Source: Nitrospiraceae bacterium
GTDB taxonomy: Bacteria; Nitrospirota; Nitrospiria; Nitrospirales; Nitrospiraceae
DNA length: 64,000 nucleotides
Direction: 5' to 3'
NCBI GenBank assembly: GCA_019637075.1
Contig: JAHBWI010000004.1
Location: 372,001 to 436,000 of the forward strand
Below the pieces are notes generated by a model, which was not told the origin of the DNA, made no database searches, and saw only the letters and a list, made by a program, of their open reading frames with translations. Positions 35,063 to 44,210 of this stretch are shown here, piece after piece; positions within the stretch are counted from its first letter, which is position 1, and each line of letters opens with the position of its first letter. The translations under genes were made by a program, and so were the position numbers.

Positions 35063-37417
35063 TTATGGGCTGGAAAACCATTTGACGACGCCGAGCATGT
35101 TCGAAAAATCGTCGGTCCAGACCCCCGCCCTTGATTCGGGGCTGAAGGGAATCCAGCGCCTGTCGTTGACCACGGAACCGAAATCGGCGCGCTCGTTGGC
35201 CATCACGGCCCAGGTCGATCCGTACTTCTCGGGAATCGCGTCGTCAGGATCGTCGTCCTGCCGGAGTCCAACCACGTGGAGAGACAGAGCCAAACTGGCC
35301 AAGACCGGCGAGAGATCCAGGTAGCGGTTGGAAATGTTTACAATCACCAGGCCATGGGGCGCCAACTTTCTAAAGTACAGCGACATGGCCTCCTTGGTGA
35401 TGAGATGGACCGGCACGGAATCACTGCTGAACGCATCGAGGATGATCAAATCATAGCTGTGGTCCGGCGCCTGCTCCATGGTGAGCCTGCCGTCGCCGAT
35501 CACGACTGAAAGCTGCGCGCCTCGCTGTTTGGCATCTTCGTAGTACGTGAAGTATTGGGGATCCAGCGCGACCTTGACCACCAGCGGATCGATTTCATAG
35601 TAGGTCAACGTCTGCCCCGCCTCGACATAGTTGGCCAGCGTCCCCGCCCCCAGGCCGGTGACGGCAATATTCCGTTTCGCGTAGGGCCCCTGAAAGGAAC
35701 TGAAGAGTTGGCCGATTGGGCCGGTCCGGTGAAAATAGGTCATCGATTCGCGGCGTCGAGCCGGGTCGAGACTTTGCGCTCCATGGATGGTGTTACCGTG
35801 AATGAGCCGGTGGGAGTTTTCTTCCACACTGTGCTTCACCTTCAGCACGCCAAAAAATGACCGGTCCTGGAAGAGCACGCGGTTGCTGGTATCCAGGCTC
35901 AGCGACAGCGTACCGGCCAGCAAGATGGCGCCCAGCGTCAGCCCAAAACGCCTCGGATGGGCTACGAGAACAATGGTCGCCGCGAGGATCGGCCCATAGA
36001 TGAGTAAGGCCCAGGCCTCTTCTTGATCAAACCCGGTCACACGGGACAGGCCTTGCGCCACGGCCTGAAGGCCGTCACGGCAGAGACTGAGGACACCCCC
36101 TTCGCCAGCCGGCCGACTATCGATCCAACTGGCGAAGAGCAGCAGCGCCCCCACGGAACCGGCATACAGGAAATCGCGAGGCCAGCCGCCGGCCTTGGCC
36201 GCGACGCCCCAATCTTTGAAATGTCGCGCGAACCAAGGGCCCCAGCCTTCTTCCGGAAGCAGGAACGCGGCAACGACCAACACGATCTTATATTCCAAAA
36301 TGCTCTTGAAGAGGACCGGAGCGATGAGCCCATTGAACAGGCCGCCCAGTACACCGCCGATCGACATCAACATATAGAAGTGGGTCAAGTAGGCCGGCGA
36401 GGGTCTGGTCCTCGCCAACTCTCCGTGGCACACCAGAGCCGCCACGAATAGCGTGACGAAGTGCAGCGCAATCGTCACGGGCAACGGAAAGTTCGGCGTG
36501 TCCGGCACCATTGTAAAGGCCAAAATGAGAATCAGGACCGGCAGCGTCCTGATCATGAGCCGGTGCGAAGAGGGGGGCCATTTCGCGAACACGAAGATGA
36601 AGCTGAGCAGATACAACGTGAGCGGAATGACCCAGAGCAAGGGAATCGCGGCGAGATTCAGTGTCACGTAGGTGGTGACGCCTAACATCAGACTCGACGG
36701 CACGAAGGCCAAGGCCACCCACCAGAGCTGCAGGCGCAAGGAGGGCGCTGCGGCGGCGGTCGCGGCCGCTCGGACGGAGCTGGGACCGGAGACATGAAGC
36801 GGCGAAGAGGATCTTGCGACCAGGAAACCGCAGGCCAGGATCAGCATACTCAGGAGTACGTAGCCAATGCTCCAGAGGCCGCTCTGCGAGCCCAAGAGGC
36901 TCCCCCGCAGCGGCAACATCGGCTCGATCACCACCGGATAGCCTAACAGCGAGAGCATGCTGCCCAGATTGCTCGCCGCGTAGAGAAAGTATGGGTCCTT
37001 CGCCGACGGGTGGTCGCTCTGGGCAAACCACTTTTGCATGAGTGGCGCGGTGGTCGAGAGCGCAAAGAACGGCAATCCGATCGACACGGTGAGGAGCATC
37101 AAGAGCCAGGGGATCGGGTTCGCCTCCTTCGGCTGCACCCAGTCCGCCGCGAGTCCGATGGGGAGCGCCATGAGCGGCAGTGCCAGCACCGCGGCATGCA
37201 ACCCAATCTGTGCCTTGGTCGCAACGCGACTGGTCAGCACGTGGGCGTAACTGTAGCCCGCCAACAAGGTGGCCTGAAAAAACAACGTACAGGTATTCCA
37301 GACCGCCGGCGTGCCGCCCAGTGCGGGCAGAATCATCTTCGCGATCATCGGCTGAACGAGGAATAGTAAGAAAGCGCTGAGAAACAGAGTGGCGGCGAAG
37401 AGGTAGGGTAAGGCCAT
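35063..37417 (-). CDS. Membrane-fused spermidine-synthase-like protein
   Basis: 784 residues: about 12-14 transmembrane segments in residues 1-490, fused to a SpeE-type Rossmann methyltransferase fold in residues 500-784 (VTGLGAGTLANYVEAG, TYYEIDPLVVKVA, VIGDGRLTMEQ, LDAFSSDSVPVHL). The fold resembles aminopropyl- and methyltransferases; the membrane part suggests transport or a lipid/peptide substrate. No polyamine genes are near, and true spermidine synthase activity is doubtful. It is monocistronic between two divergently or convergently arranged neighbours. Confidence 0.85.
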   Translation of the reverse strand: MALPYLFAATLFLSAFLLFLVQPMIAKMILPALGGTPAVWNTCTLFFQATLLAGYSYAHVLTSRVATKAQIGLHAAVLALPLMALPIGLAADWVQPKEANPIPWLLMLLTVSIGLPFFALSTTAPLMQKWFAQSDHPSAKDPYFLYAASNLGSMLSLLGYPVVIEPMLPLRGSLLGSQSGLWSIGYVLLSMLILACGFLVARSSSPLHVSGPSSVRAAATAAAAPSLRLQLWWVALAFVPSSLMLGVTTYVTLNLAAIPLLWVIPLTLYLLSFIFVFAKWPPSSHRLMIRTLPVLILILAFTMVPDTPNFPLPVTIALHFVTLFVAALVCHGELARTRPSPAYLTHFYMLMSIGGVLGGLFNGLIAPVLFKSILEYKIVLVVAAFLLPEEGWGPWFARHFKDWGVAAKAGGWPRDFLYAGSVGALLLFASWIDSRPAGEGGVLSLCRDGLQAVAQGLSRVTGFDQEEAWALLIYGPILAATIVLVAHPRRFGLTLGAILLAGTLSLSLDTSNRVLFQDRSFFGVLKVKHSVEENSHRLIHGNTIHGAQSLDPARRRESMTYFHRTGPIGQLFSSFQGPYAKRNIAVTGLGAGTLANYVEAGQTLTYYEIDPLVVKVALDPQYFTYYEDAKQRGAQLSVVIGDGRLTMEQAPDHSYDLIILDAFSSDSVPVHLITKEAMSLYFRKLAPHGLVIVNISNRYLDLSPVLASLALSLHVVGLRQDDDPDDAIPEKYGSTWAVMANERADFGSVVNDRRWIPFSPESRAGVWTDDFSNMLGVVKWFSSP

Positions 37418-37555
37418 AGGCGCGCGCAGAGCCTACTGCCGGACACAAGGACTGTCAAGGAGGGATCTGCTGTTCCGCTTGCCTTTTTGAATCACGCCCA
37501 GGTGCCTCGCGTACGTGAGCATCCCGAGGAATACACCTCTTGCCAAAATGCTTCG

Positions 37556-37584
37556 TTGACATTTCTGGAAGGGTTCGCTAACCT
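37556..37584 (+). promoter_or_regulatory. Sigma-70 promoter of the lysine-rich exported peptide gene
   Basis: TTGACA at 37556-37561, exactly 17 bases, TAACCT at 37579-37584; about 57 bp upstream of the start codon. Confidence 0.75.
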
Positions 37585-37641
37585 CAGGCGCCTGTCGCGT
37601 AGTGGGCGTTTACTTACTCAACCATTCAAGGAGGGGTTTCC

Positions 37642-37812
37642 ATGAAGCGTGTCGTATTCGCATTCGTTGCGGCTGCCATCCTCGTTGCCTTCACCGCTCC
37701 GTCCTTTGCCGGCGAAGATAAGAAGAAGGAAGAGAAGAAGGGCGGCCATCTCTCCCAGACCGTGTTCGGCGATGACAAGAAGAAGGACGACAAGAAGAAG
37801 GGCGGCCACTGA
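37642..37812 (+). CDS. Small exported Lys/Asp-rich protein, 56 residues
   Basis: A signal peptide (MKRVVFAFVAAAILVAF ending APSFA) is followed by a 33-residue mature peptide made of two imperfect copies of a G-[ED]-D-KKK-[ED]-[ED]-KK-GGH unit separated by LSQTVF. Each unit ends in GGH, so metal binding is conceivable, and the mature peptide is lysine-rich with many acidic partners. GGAGGGG lies upstream of the ATG, a consensus promoter before it and a strong terminator after it, so this is a well-supported monocistronic gene. I do not recognise a family. Confidence 0.8.
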   Translation: MKRVVFAFVAAAILVAFTAPSFAGEDKKKEEKKGGHLSQTVFGDDKKKDDKKKGGH

Positions 37813-37844
37813 GCCACTGATCTCTTCGATCGTTCGTGATCTAC

Positions 37845-37888
37845 GATTGGCTCGCCTCCCCTCGCGGGGACGCGAGCCAATCTTTTTT
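37845..37888 (+). terminator. Rho-independent terminator of the small exported peptide gene
   Basis: An 11-bp stem (GATTGGCTCGC at 37845-37855 with its complement at 37872-37882), with a further CCCC/GGGG pairing in the loop, followed by TTTTTT. Confidence 0.9.
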
Positions 37889-37951
37889 CTCCGCAAGAAA
37901 GCCTATCCAGCCGCGTTGACCATCTCGAAGGCAGCGTGTTAGGGTCGGGCC

Positions 37952-40900
37952 ATGGCCGGAACATCGGGAACGGGCAAAGCCAATCGGCTTCAACACGAAA
38001 CCAGCCCCTACCTTCTTCAACACGCGCGTAACCCAGTCGACTGGTATCCCTGGGGGCCCGAGGCCCTCGCGGAAGCCCTGCGTCTGCGCCGCCCCATCCT
38101 GCTATCGATCGGCTACTCCTCCTGCCATTGGTGCCACGTGATGGAGCGGGAGTCCTTCGAAAACGAAGCGATCGCCGCGCTGATGAATGAGCATTTCATC
38201 TGCATCAAGGTCGACCGCGAGGAACGCCCAGACCTGGATGAAATCTATATGCAGGCCACCCTGGCGCTTAATCATAACCAGGGTGGATGGCCGATGACCG
38301 TATTCCTCACCCCGAACCAGCAGCCGTTCTTTGCCGGCACCTATTTTCCACCCGAAGACCGCTGGGGACGACCTGGTTTCCCAACTGTCCTGAAAAAGAT
38401 CGCGGAGTATTGGGCACAGGATCCGCAAGGGTTGGTCAACCAAGCCGCCACTCTGACAGCGCGTCTTAAGGAAGGCGCACACGCCCCCTCCCCCACGATG
38501 GTGGGCGAGGCCGAACTCGACACGGCAGTCACGCAGTTTGCCGAGGATTTCGATCCGAAGCACGGCGGATTCAGCGGCGCTCCCAAATTTCCACCTGCAA
38601 CCGGGCTTTCCCTACTCCTGCGCTGCTACGCGCGATCCGGCGACTCCCACACCCTGCACATGGTCCGTAAGACCTTGGATGAGATGGCGGCTGGCGGCAT
38701 GTATGACCACATCGGCGGAGGTTTTGCCCGCTATTCCACCGACGATCGCTGGCTCGTGCCGCACTTTGAAAAGATGCTCTATGACAATGCGCTGTTAGCG
38801 CATGTCTATGTCGAGGCCTACCAAGTAACGGGTGATTCGACGTACCACCGAATCGCCACGGAAACGCTGGACTACGTCTTGCGCGAGATGACCGCACCGG
38901 ATGGCGGATTTTACTCCTCCACCGACGCCGATTCCGAAGGGGTGGAGGGCAAGTTTTTCGTCTGGACACCAGACAGCATCCGCGCCGCCGTCTCGACGGA
39001 TGATGATGCACGACTCCTTTGCACCTACTATGACGTCACGCCAGGCGGCAACTGGGAACATACCAATGTGTTACATACGCCGCGCTCGCAGGAAGAGGTC
39101 GCCAAAGAACTAGGCCTGACCGTAGCTGACTTGTCCGAACGCCTGGACCGGCTGAAGCCGCTCCTGTACGCTGCCCGCTCCAAGCGCATTCCACCGGACC
39201 TGGACGATAAGGTGATCACCGCCTGGAATGGCATGATGATCCGAGCCATGGCCGAGGCGGGTCGCGTATTCGGAGAAAAGCGGTATGTGGAAGCGGCGCA
39301 ACGTGCGGCTGATTTTCTCCTTGCGCACCACTCGAAGCAGGATGGCCGCCTCCTCCGGACGTCGCGAGGTGGGAAGGCCCACCTAGATGCCTACCTCGAA
39401 GACTACGCTTATTTGGCCGAGAGTCTCGTCGACCTGTATGAAACACAGGGGGGCGACCGGTACTTGCGAGAGGCAGTTCGTCTCGCAGAGCGCATATTGG
39501 AAGACTTTCATGATCGTGAACACGGCGCATTTTTCACCACCGCCTCCGGCCACGAACACCTCATCATCCGAAGCCGCGAGGGGCCCGATGGCGCGACGCC
39601 CAGTGGCAATTCGGTCGCGGCCTCTGTCTTTGCGCGCCTCTCCGTGCATGGTGCCCGCGAGGATTTTCGACAAGCGGCCATCGGCGCGATTCGTGCGTAT
39701 GGCCGACCGATCGGCCGGTACCCGCGCGCGTTTGCAAAAAGTCTGGCCGTCGTCGATTTTCTCATGCAGGGCCCGATCGAATTGGCTTTCGTCGGGTCGC
39801 CCACCGACCCGGGAATGACCTCATTGAAAGGCGCAGTGGTAGCGCGTTTCCTCCCGAATCGCATTTGTGCCTACGCCGACCCGGCCACCCCGACTGAGCA
39901 TCCTCTCCTGGCCGGCAAGACTGCGGTCGATGGCAAGGCGGCACTCTACGTCTGTCGGAACTTTGCTTGCCAACGCCCCGTCACCGACCCAGCCCACGTG
40001 GCCATCATGCTCGAGACCCAATCCAGCCATGCGCGCGCCGGCCAGGAATCGGAACAGAAGGTCTTGGGTGGAGAGCGCCTTGCCGGGTCCGCCACAGGCA
40101 AGGGTACGGCCGAATTCGCTTCCAAGGCCATCCAAGCCTCAAAAGGTAGGTTACGGGAAGACTGGGCGTTCACCCGTTGCGGCAGAACTGGGTGGACGGT
40201 CAGCCGGCTTGGGTTCGGGACTTATCGGGTGGATGGCAGTCAACCGGACCACCGGCAGGCGCTCCTGCAGGCCATTCATGCAGGCTGCAATCTCATCGAC
40301 ACCAGCACCAATTATATGGATGGGGAAAGCGAGCGATTGGTCGGGGCAGTGCTGGCGGAATTGACGGGGGGTGGGACGGTCACGCGCGATCAGATGGTGC
40401 TCGTTTCGAAAATCGGCTATGTCCAGGGTCAGAATCTGGTCCAGGCCAAAGCCCGCGAGAAAGCCGGTAAACCATACCAAAACATGGTGAAATACGGTGA
40501 AGGAATCTGGCACTGCATCCATCCCGACTTTCTCGCCGATCAGCTTACGCAGTCCCTGGATCGATTGGGCATCGCGACGCTGGATGTCTGCCTGCTGCAC
40601 AACCCTGAATACTTTTTGACCGCAGCGGCCCAGGTCGAAGGAGCGGACGTGGCCGCCCTGCGCGATCAGTTTTACGAACGGCTGGAGCGAGCGTTTGAGT
40701 ATTTCGAGCGACAAGTGCTGGCCGGGCGTCTGAGCTGGTACGGGGTTTCTTCCAACACCGTCACCGCGCTCCCCACAAAGGCAGACGCGACGTCGCTTTC
40801 CCGCATGTTGGCCGCTGCACAACGGGCAGCCGAGCGGCTGGAACGGACGGCCCATCACTTTGCGGTGATCCAGTGCCCGATGAATCTGTGCGAAGCAGGC

Positions 40901-41638
40901 GCGGCGCTCGTGCCGAATACAGGCGCCAATGGAGACGAGTCCCTCCTTCAGGTTGCGCAGCAAAACGACGCCGCAGTCCTGGTCAACCGCCCGCTCAACG
41001 CCATGCCCCGCGCCGGCGGCGGTATCGTCCGCCTTGGGGATGTCGAACTCGTCTCCCACCATGTGGATTTCGAAGAACAACGGCGCAAGGTGGCTGGCTT
41101 GGAAGAGGAATACCGGAAGGACGTCGCGCCGGCGGTTCAACAGGGCGGCCATGGCATGTTGCCCAGCGACTTTTTCCGTTGGGCGGAGGAACTCGGGCGC
41201 ATTCGTCCCCAAATTCAAGGCATTGAACAGTGGGAACAGATCGAGCAACAGATGGTGGCCCCGCACGTCAATCAAGTGTTGCGAGCTTTGGGCAATGCCT
41301 TTACGGGCGAGATGGCAGAGCGGTGGGAATCCTGGCGTGACCGCTACTTGCCGGAGTTGGTCAAGCTGCTGAAAGAACTCCATGCGGAAGCGGCGGAACG
41401 GAGTCGCGTGCGCGCCACCGATCTGCATCGACAAATCAATCCGTTTCTTGCCTCCTCGCGCCGCGGGGCCTCGCTCTCGCAGAAAGCCCTCTGGGCCTTG
41501 GCCAGCACGCCCGGCGTGACCACGGTCTTGAACGGGATGCGCACACCAGCTTACGTCAGCGATTCGATGGACGTGCTGACCTGGGCACCGATGGATCAGC
41601 CGATTCGCCTGTTCGAGCACTTTGCCGCAAAGAAGTGA
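37952..41638 (+). CDS. DUF255 thioredoxin-like / aldo-keto reductase fusion protein
   Basis: 1228 residues with two normally separate proteins joined. Residues about 9-640 are a DUF255 (YyaL/SPATA20) protein: thioredoxin-like part with [14 protein letters not shown], then a six-hairpin-glycosidase-like (alpha/alpha) domain ([10 protein letters not shown] marks the end near 685). Residues about 733-1225 are an aldo-keto reductase: [13 protein letters not shown], and the tetrad Asp/Tyr in [12 protein letters not shown], Lys in [11 protein letters not shown], His in LLHNPE. Both halves look intact. The substrates are unknown. The start codon is poorly supported by a ribosome binding site. Confidence 0.9.
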   Translation: MAGTSGTGKANRLQHETSPYLLQHARNPVDWYPWGPEALAEALRLRRPILLSIGYSSCHWCHVMERESFENEAIAALMNEHFICIKVDREERPDLDEIYMQATLALNHNQGGWPMTVFLTPNQQPFFAGTYFPPEDRWGRPGFPTVLKKIAEYWAQDPQGLVNQAATLTARLKEGAHAPSPTMVGEAELDTAVTQFAEDFDPKHGGFSGAPKFPPATGLSLLLRCYARSGDSHTLHMVRKTLDEMAAGGMYDHIGGGFARYSTDDRWLVPHFEKMLYDNALLAHVYVEAYQVTGDSTYHRIATETLDYVLREMTAPDGGFYSSTDADSEGVEGKFFVWTPDSIRAAVSTDDDARLLCTYYDVTPGGNWEHTNVLHTPRSQEEVAKELGLTVADLSERLDRLKPLLYAARSKRIPPDLDDKVITAWNGMMIRAMAEAGRVFGEKRYVEAAQRAADFLLAHHSKQDGRLLRTSRGGKAHLDAYLEDYAYLAESLVDLYETQGGDRYLREAVRLAERILEDFHDREHGAFFTTASGHEHLIIRSREGPDGATPSGNSVAASVFARLSVHGAREDFRQAAIGAIRAYGRPIGRYPRAFAKSLAVVDFLMQGPIELAFVGSPTDPGMTSLKGAVVARFLPNRICAYADPATPTEHPLLAGKTAVDGKAALYVCRNFACQRPVTDPAHVAIMLETQSSHARAGQESEQKVLGGERLAGSATGKGTAEFASKAIQASKGRLREDWAFTRCGRTGWTVSRLGFGTYRVDGSQPDHRQALLQAIHAGCNLIDTSTNYMDGESERLVGAVLAELTGGGTVTRDQMVLVSKIGYVQGQNLVQAKAREKAGKPYQNMVKYGEGIWHCIHPDFLADQLTQSLDRLGIATLDVCLLHNPEYFLTAAAQVEGADVAALRDQFYERLERAFEYFERQVLAGRLSWYGVSSNTVTALPTKADATSLSRMLAAAQRAAERLERTAHHFAVIQCPMNLCEAGAALVPNTGANGDESLLQVAQQNDAAVLVNRPLNAMPRAGGGIVRLGDVELVSHHVDFEEQRRKVAGLEEEYRKDVAPAVQQGGHGMLPSDFFRWAEELGRIRPQIQGIEQWEQIEQQMVAPHVNQVLRALGNAFTGEMAERWESWRDRYLPELVKLLKELHAEAAERSRVRATDLHRQINPFLASSRRGASLSQKALWALASTPGVTTVLNGMRTPAYVSDSMDVLTWAPMDQPIRLFEHFAAKK

Positions 41639-41736
41639 CTTGCCTGATTCGCCGGATTTGATTATTCTGGGCCCGTTCTTTCCTCTCCGTACCATCTCAT
41701 GGGAGGCCGCTCTTCAACTTACGCTTGGAGGTGTTC

Positions 41737-42312
41737 ATGATCCGCATGCGTCCACTCGCCTTGGTGGGGCTTCTCGCCTTTACCGGCGGGACCGTCCTCG
41801 ACGGCTGTGCCAGCAAATCGGGAACGAGCGGAGGCAATACCGCCAGCATTCCGAAACCCCGGACCGAGGAACGTATCGCGGCGCCGGTAGTCAAAGAAAT
41901 CGAACCTCCGGCCGCACCGGCCCCCGCCCCGCTTCGATCCGTCGAAATGGCGGCGCGTAACGCAACCGGCCAGCAGAACATCCCTTTCCCCGACGTCTTG
42001 TTCGACTTCGATCAATATGTCCTGCGCGATGATGCTTTGACGACGGTCGAGGCCAATGCCAAACGCCTCAAGGATAACGGGGTCAAGAAGATCCTGCTCG
42101 AAGGGCGCTGCGACGAAATCGGTACGGCTGAATACAACATGGTCCTCGGCGAACGCCGTGCGTCCCATGTGAAGCGCTATCTCGAGAACCTGGGCATCGA
42201 CAACCTGCAGATCGAAGTCACCAGCTACGGAAAAGATCGGCCTCTCTGCCTGCAGCACAATGCCTCTTGCTGGCAGAAGAACCGCAGCGTGCACTTCGTC
42301 GTACGAGACTAG
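41737..42312 (+). CDS. pal: Peptidoglycan-associated OmpA-family lipoprotein
   Basis: A lipoprotein with signal peptide, a lipobox ending LDGC, a Pro/Ala-rich linker and a C-terminal OmpA-like domain (residues about 85-190: FPDVLFDFDQYVL, LLEGRCDEIGTAEYN, GERRASHVKRYL). Pal anchors the outer membrane to peptidoglycan through diaminopimelate. The last segment has two extra cysteines (PLCLQHNASCWQ). The ATG at 41737 is chosen because GGAGG lies six bases upstream. No tol genes are in the window. Confidence 0.92.
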   Translation: MIRMRPLALVGLLAFTGGTVLDGCASKSGTSGGNTASIPKPRTEERIAAPVVKEIEPPAAPAPAPLRSVEMAARNATGQQNIPFPDVLFDFDQYVLRDDALTTVEANAKRLKDNGVKKILLEGRCDEIGTAEYNMVLGERRASHVKRYLENLGIDNLQIEVTSYGKDRPLCLQHNASCWQKNRSVHFVVRD

Positions 42313-42322
42313 CATTGCCTCA

Positions 42323-42351
42323 CCCGGGCGGGATGCGATATCCCGCCCGGG
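42323..42351 (+). terminator. Hairpin downstream of pal
   Basis: A 12-bp perfect stem (CCCGGGCGGGAT and its complement, 5-base loop), 11 bp past the pal stop. Only a short T-containing stretch follows (CTCGTTGT), so termination may be inefficient. Confidence 0.6.
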
Positions 42352-42360
42352 CTGCTCGTT

Positions 42361-42377
42361 GTAACACAGATTTTACG
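42361..42377 (+). promoter_or_regulatory. Possible Pho-type box upstream of the CBS gene (weak)
   Basis: GTAACA at 42361 and TTTACG at 42372, in the 11-bp phase of the stronger boxes further right. Only two half-sites and far from the start codon, so weak support. Confidence 0.3.
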
Positions 42378-42492
42378 TCCCCCTGAGATTCCCTCAATTC
42401 TCTTCTGCCATCCTTTCGCATCGGCGTACAGCGAGGTTCCGCGATCATGCCGGCCTCGAGCATTCTCTCAACCAGACGCGAGGAGGATCAGG

Positions 42493-42876
42493 ATGGTTAG
42501 AATCGGTCAGCTGATGAGCAGATCGTTGGTCACGGTCCAGGTGGGTACGACCGTCATGGAAGCGGCCAAGGTCATGGGCGAACGGAAGATCGGCAGCGTC
42601 TTCGTCGAGCGAAACGACCAAGTCATTGGAATCGTGACCGAGCCGGATATCGTTCGAAAGGTCGTGGGCACGAGCAAGCCGCCCTACTTCACGCAGGTCG
42701 AATCAATCATGAGCAGCCCTGTGATCTGCATCGACGAGCGACGGTCGGTGACGGAGGCCGCCGATCTCATGCAACAGCACCAGACCAGGCACCTGGCGGT
42801 GTCCCAATCCGGCGCGATTGTGGGGGTCTTGTCCGTGCGAGACCTGCTCCATCCCGTCTCGATCGACGACTTCTGA
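42493..42876 (+). CDS. CBS-domain pair protein
   Basis: A 127-residue protein made only of two CBS motifs (residues about 8-60 and 72-125: TVMEAAKVMGERKIGSVFV; SVTEAADLMQQHQTRHLAV). Such pairs bind adenine nucleotides and act as energy sensors, or regulate a partner enzyme or channel. No partner is fused. It sits between pal and the PstS-like gene. AGGAGGA precedes the ATG. Confidence 0.92.
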   Translation: MVRIGQLMSRSLVTVQVGTTVMEAAKVMGERKIGSVFVERNDQVIGIVTEPDIVRKVVGTSKPPYFTQVESIMSSPVICIDERRSVTEAADLMQQHQTRHLAVSQSGAIVGVLSVRDLLHPVSIDDF

Positions 42877-42989
42877 CGGGATGAAGAAGAACGCCGCGAG
42901 GCTGGCTCTGACTTGAGCCATGCTTATCCTGCCGGTTCTGACGGAATCGACTCGCGTTCCAGATCCCTTCCTTGCTTCGCTCTCCAGAA

Positions 42990-43017
42990 TTAACAATTCG
43001 GTAACAATCTGGTCACC
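42990..43017 (+). promoter_or_regulatory. Pho-type box upstream of the PstS-like gene
   Basis: TTAACA at 42990, GTAACA at 43001 and GTCACC at 43012: three half-sites at exactly 11-bp steps, ending 77 bp before the start codon. Confidence 0.7.
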
Positions 43018-43093
43018 GCCTTGCAATCCTGGTTCGGCACCCTGACCATCAGGAATCAACACAGCAATGATGGTCCACGCCACGAGGTGAGGC

Positions 43094-44203
43094 ATGATGA
43101 CGAAGCGGCAGGTTCTCTATGAAACGGGATGGGGATGGTGGACCGTCGCCATCGTAACCGGTCTAGCAGTGTGGTCGAGCGGGAACTTCAGGGCAAATGC
43201 GGAACAAGCAGGCCCGATGACCGCGGTCACCTTAGATGCCCGCCTTACCAATTACACTGCGAATGAGCCGGTCTCCGGGCATGTTCGAGTTCAAGGCTCA
43301 GAAACCATGCTGCCCCTCATGCAGCGCGTCGCGGCGGAATTCCGGAGACGCCAACCGCAAGCCGGAATCGACGTCACCGGCGGCGGTTCGGCCAAAGCCA
43401 TTGAGCAACTGGTCCAACCTCCGCTCAAATCAACGGGTAAGATCCACCTGAAAGAAGAGCGCCACACCCCTGCCCTGGTTGTGGCTTCGTCCCGTCCACT
43501 CACGCAATCAGAGATCGCACAGTTTACCGCTCAACACGGTCATGCCCCATTGACAGTCGCCGTGGCGGTTGATGCAGTGGCACTCTATGTGCACAAGGAC
43601 AATCCGATCGAAGGCCTCACGCTCAAGCAGGTCGATGCGATCTTCTCCTCGACCCACAACCGCGGGCTACCCGACGACATCAAGCGATGGGATCAACTCG
43701 GGCTCGACAGCAAGTGGAGCCATTCTCCGATCCGCCTATACGGCCGAGATAGAAAATCCGGCACACGCGGCTTCTTTCAGGAGCATGTATTGGCCGGGGG
43801 GGATTTCAGTCCCGGCATACAGGAAGAACCGGGAGCCGCCTCATTGATTCTCGCGCTGTCGCGAGACCCGCTGGGCATCGGTTACAACGGCCTTGGCTTG
43901 ATGAGTTCGAGCGTCCGTGTAGTGCCGCTGGCGGAAGGCTCAGGACAGCCATTTGTTACACCCTCGGCCGCCACCGTTGCGGATGAGACCTATCCCCTGC
44001 GACGGCTGCTGTATCTCCATTTCGACAAGGCCCCGAGCGAACCCCTGCCTGGAGTGGTGACGGAGTTGGTGCAGTTCATCACAAGTCGTGATGGGCAAGA
44101 GGCGGTAGTGCGGGCTGGATTTTTTCCGCTTCCGATCTCTGAAATCGACAAGGGTCAGCTGGCATTGAAGCCGAATGCTGCCCCGATCGCCCCGACGCCC
44201 TAG
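43094..44203 (+). CDS. PstS-like periplasmic phosphate-binding protein
   Basis: A 369-residue exported protein, signal peptide about residues 15-37 (WWTVAIVTGLAVW). The mature part has VRVQGSETMLPLMQRV, VTGGGSAKAIEQL, VDAVALYVHKDNP, the IRLYGRDRKSGTRGFF loop that hydrogen-bonds phosphate in PstS, and GIGYNGLGLMSS. A paralogue of pstS at 56748, but no permease genes are next to it, so it may deliver ligand to PstCAB or act as a scavenger. A three-site Pho-type box lies upstream. Convergent with a lipoprotein gene. Confidence 0.88.
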   Translation: MMTKRQVLYETGWGWWTVAIVTGLAVWSSGNFRANAEQAGPMTAVTLDARLTNYTANEPVSGHVRVQGSETMLPLMQRVAAEFRRRQPQAGIDVTGGGSAKAIEQLVQPPLKSTGKIHLKEERHTPALVVASSRPLTQSEIAQFTAQHGHAPLTVAVAVDAVALYVHKDNPIEGLTLKQVDAIFSSTHNRGLPDDIKRWDQLGLDSKWSHSPIRLYGRDRKSGTRGFFQEHVLAGGDFSPGIQEEPGAASLILALSRDPLGIGYNGLGLMSSSVRVVPLAEGSGQPFVTPSAATVADETYPLRRLLYLHFDKAPSEPLPGVVTELVQFITSRDGQEAVVRAGFFPLPISEIDKGQLALKPNAAPIAPTP

Positions 44204-44210
44204 TCAAGAT

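Noticed and set aside
37618-37964. Minus-strand frames over the lysine-rich peptide gene
   Set aside because: Leu/Val or Ser/Phe-rich antisense of the AAG codon runs; the plus strand has promoter, signal peptide and terminator.
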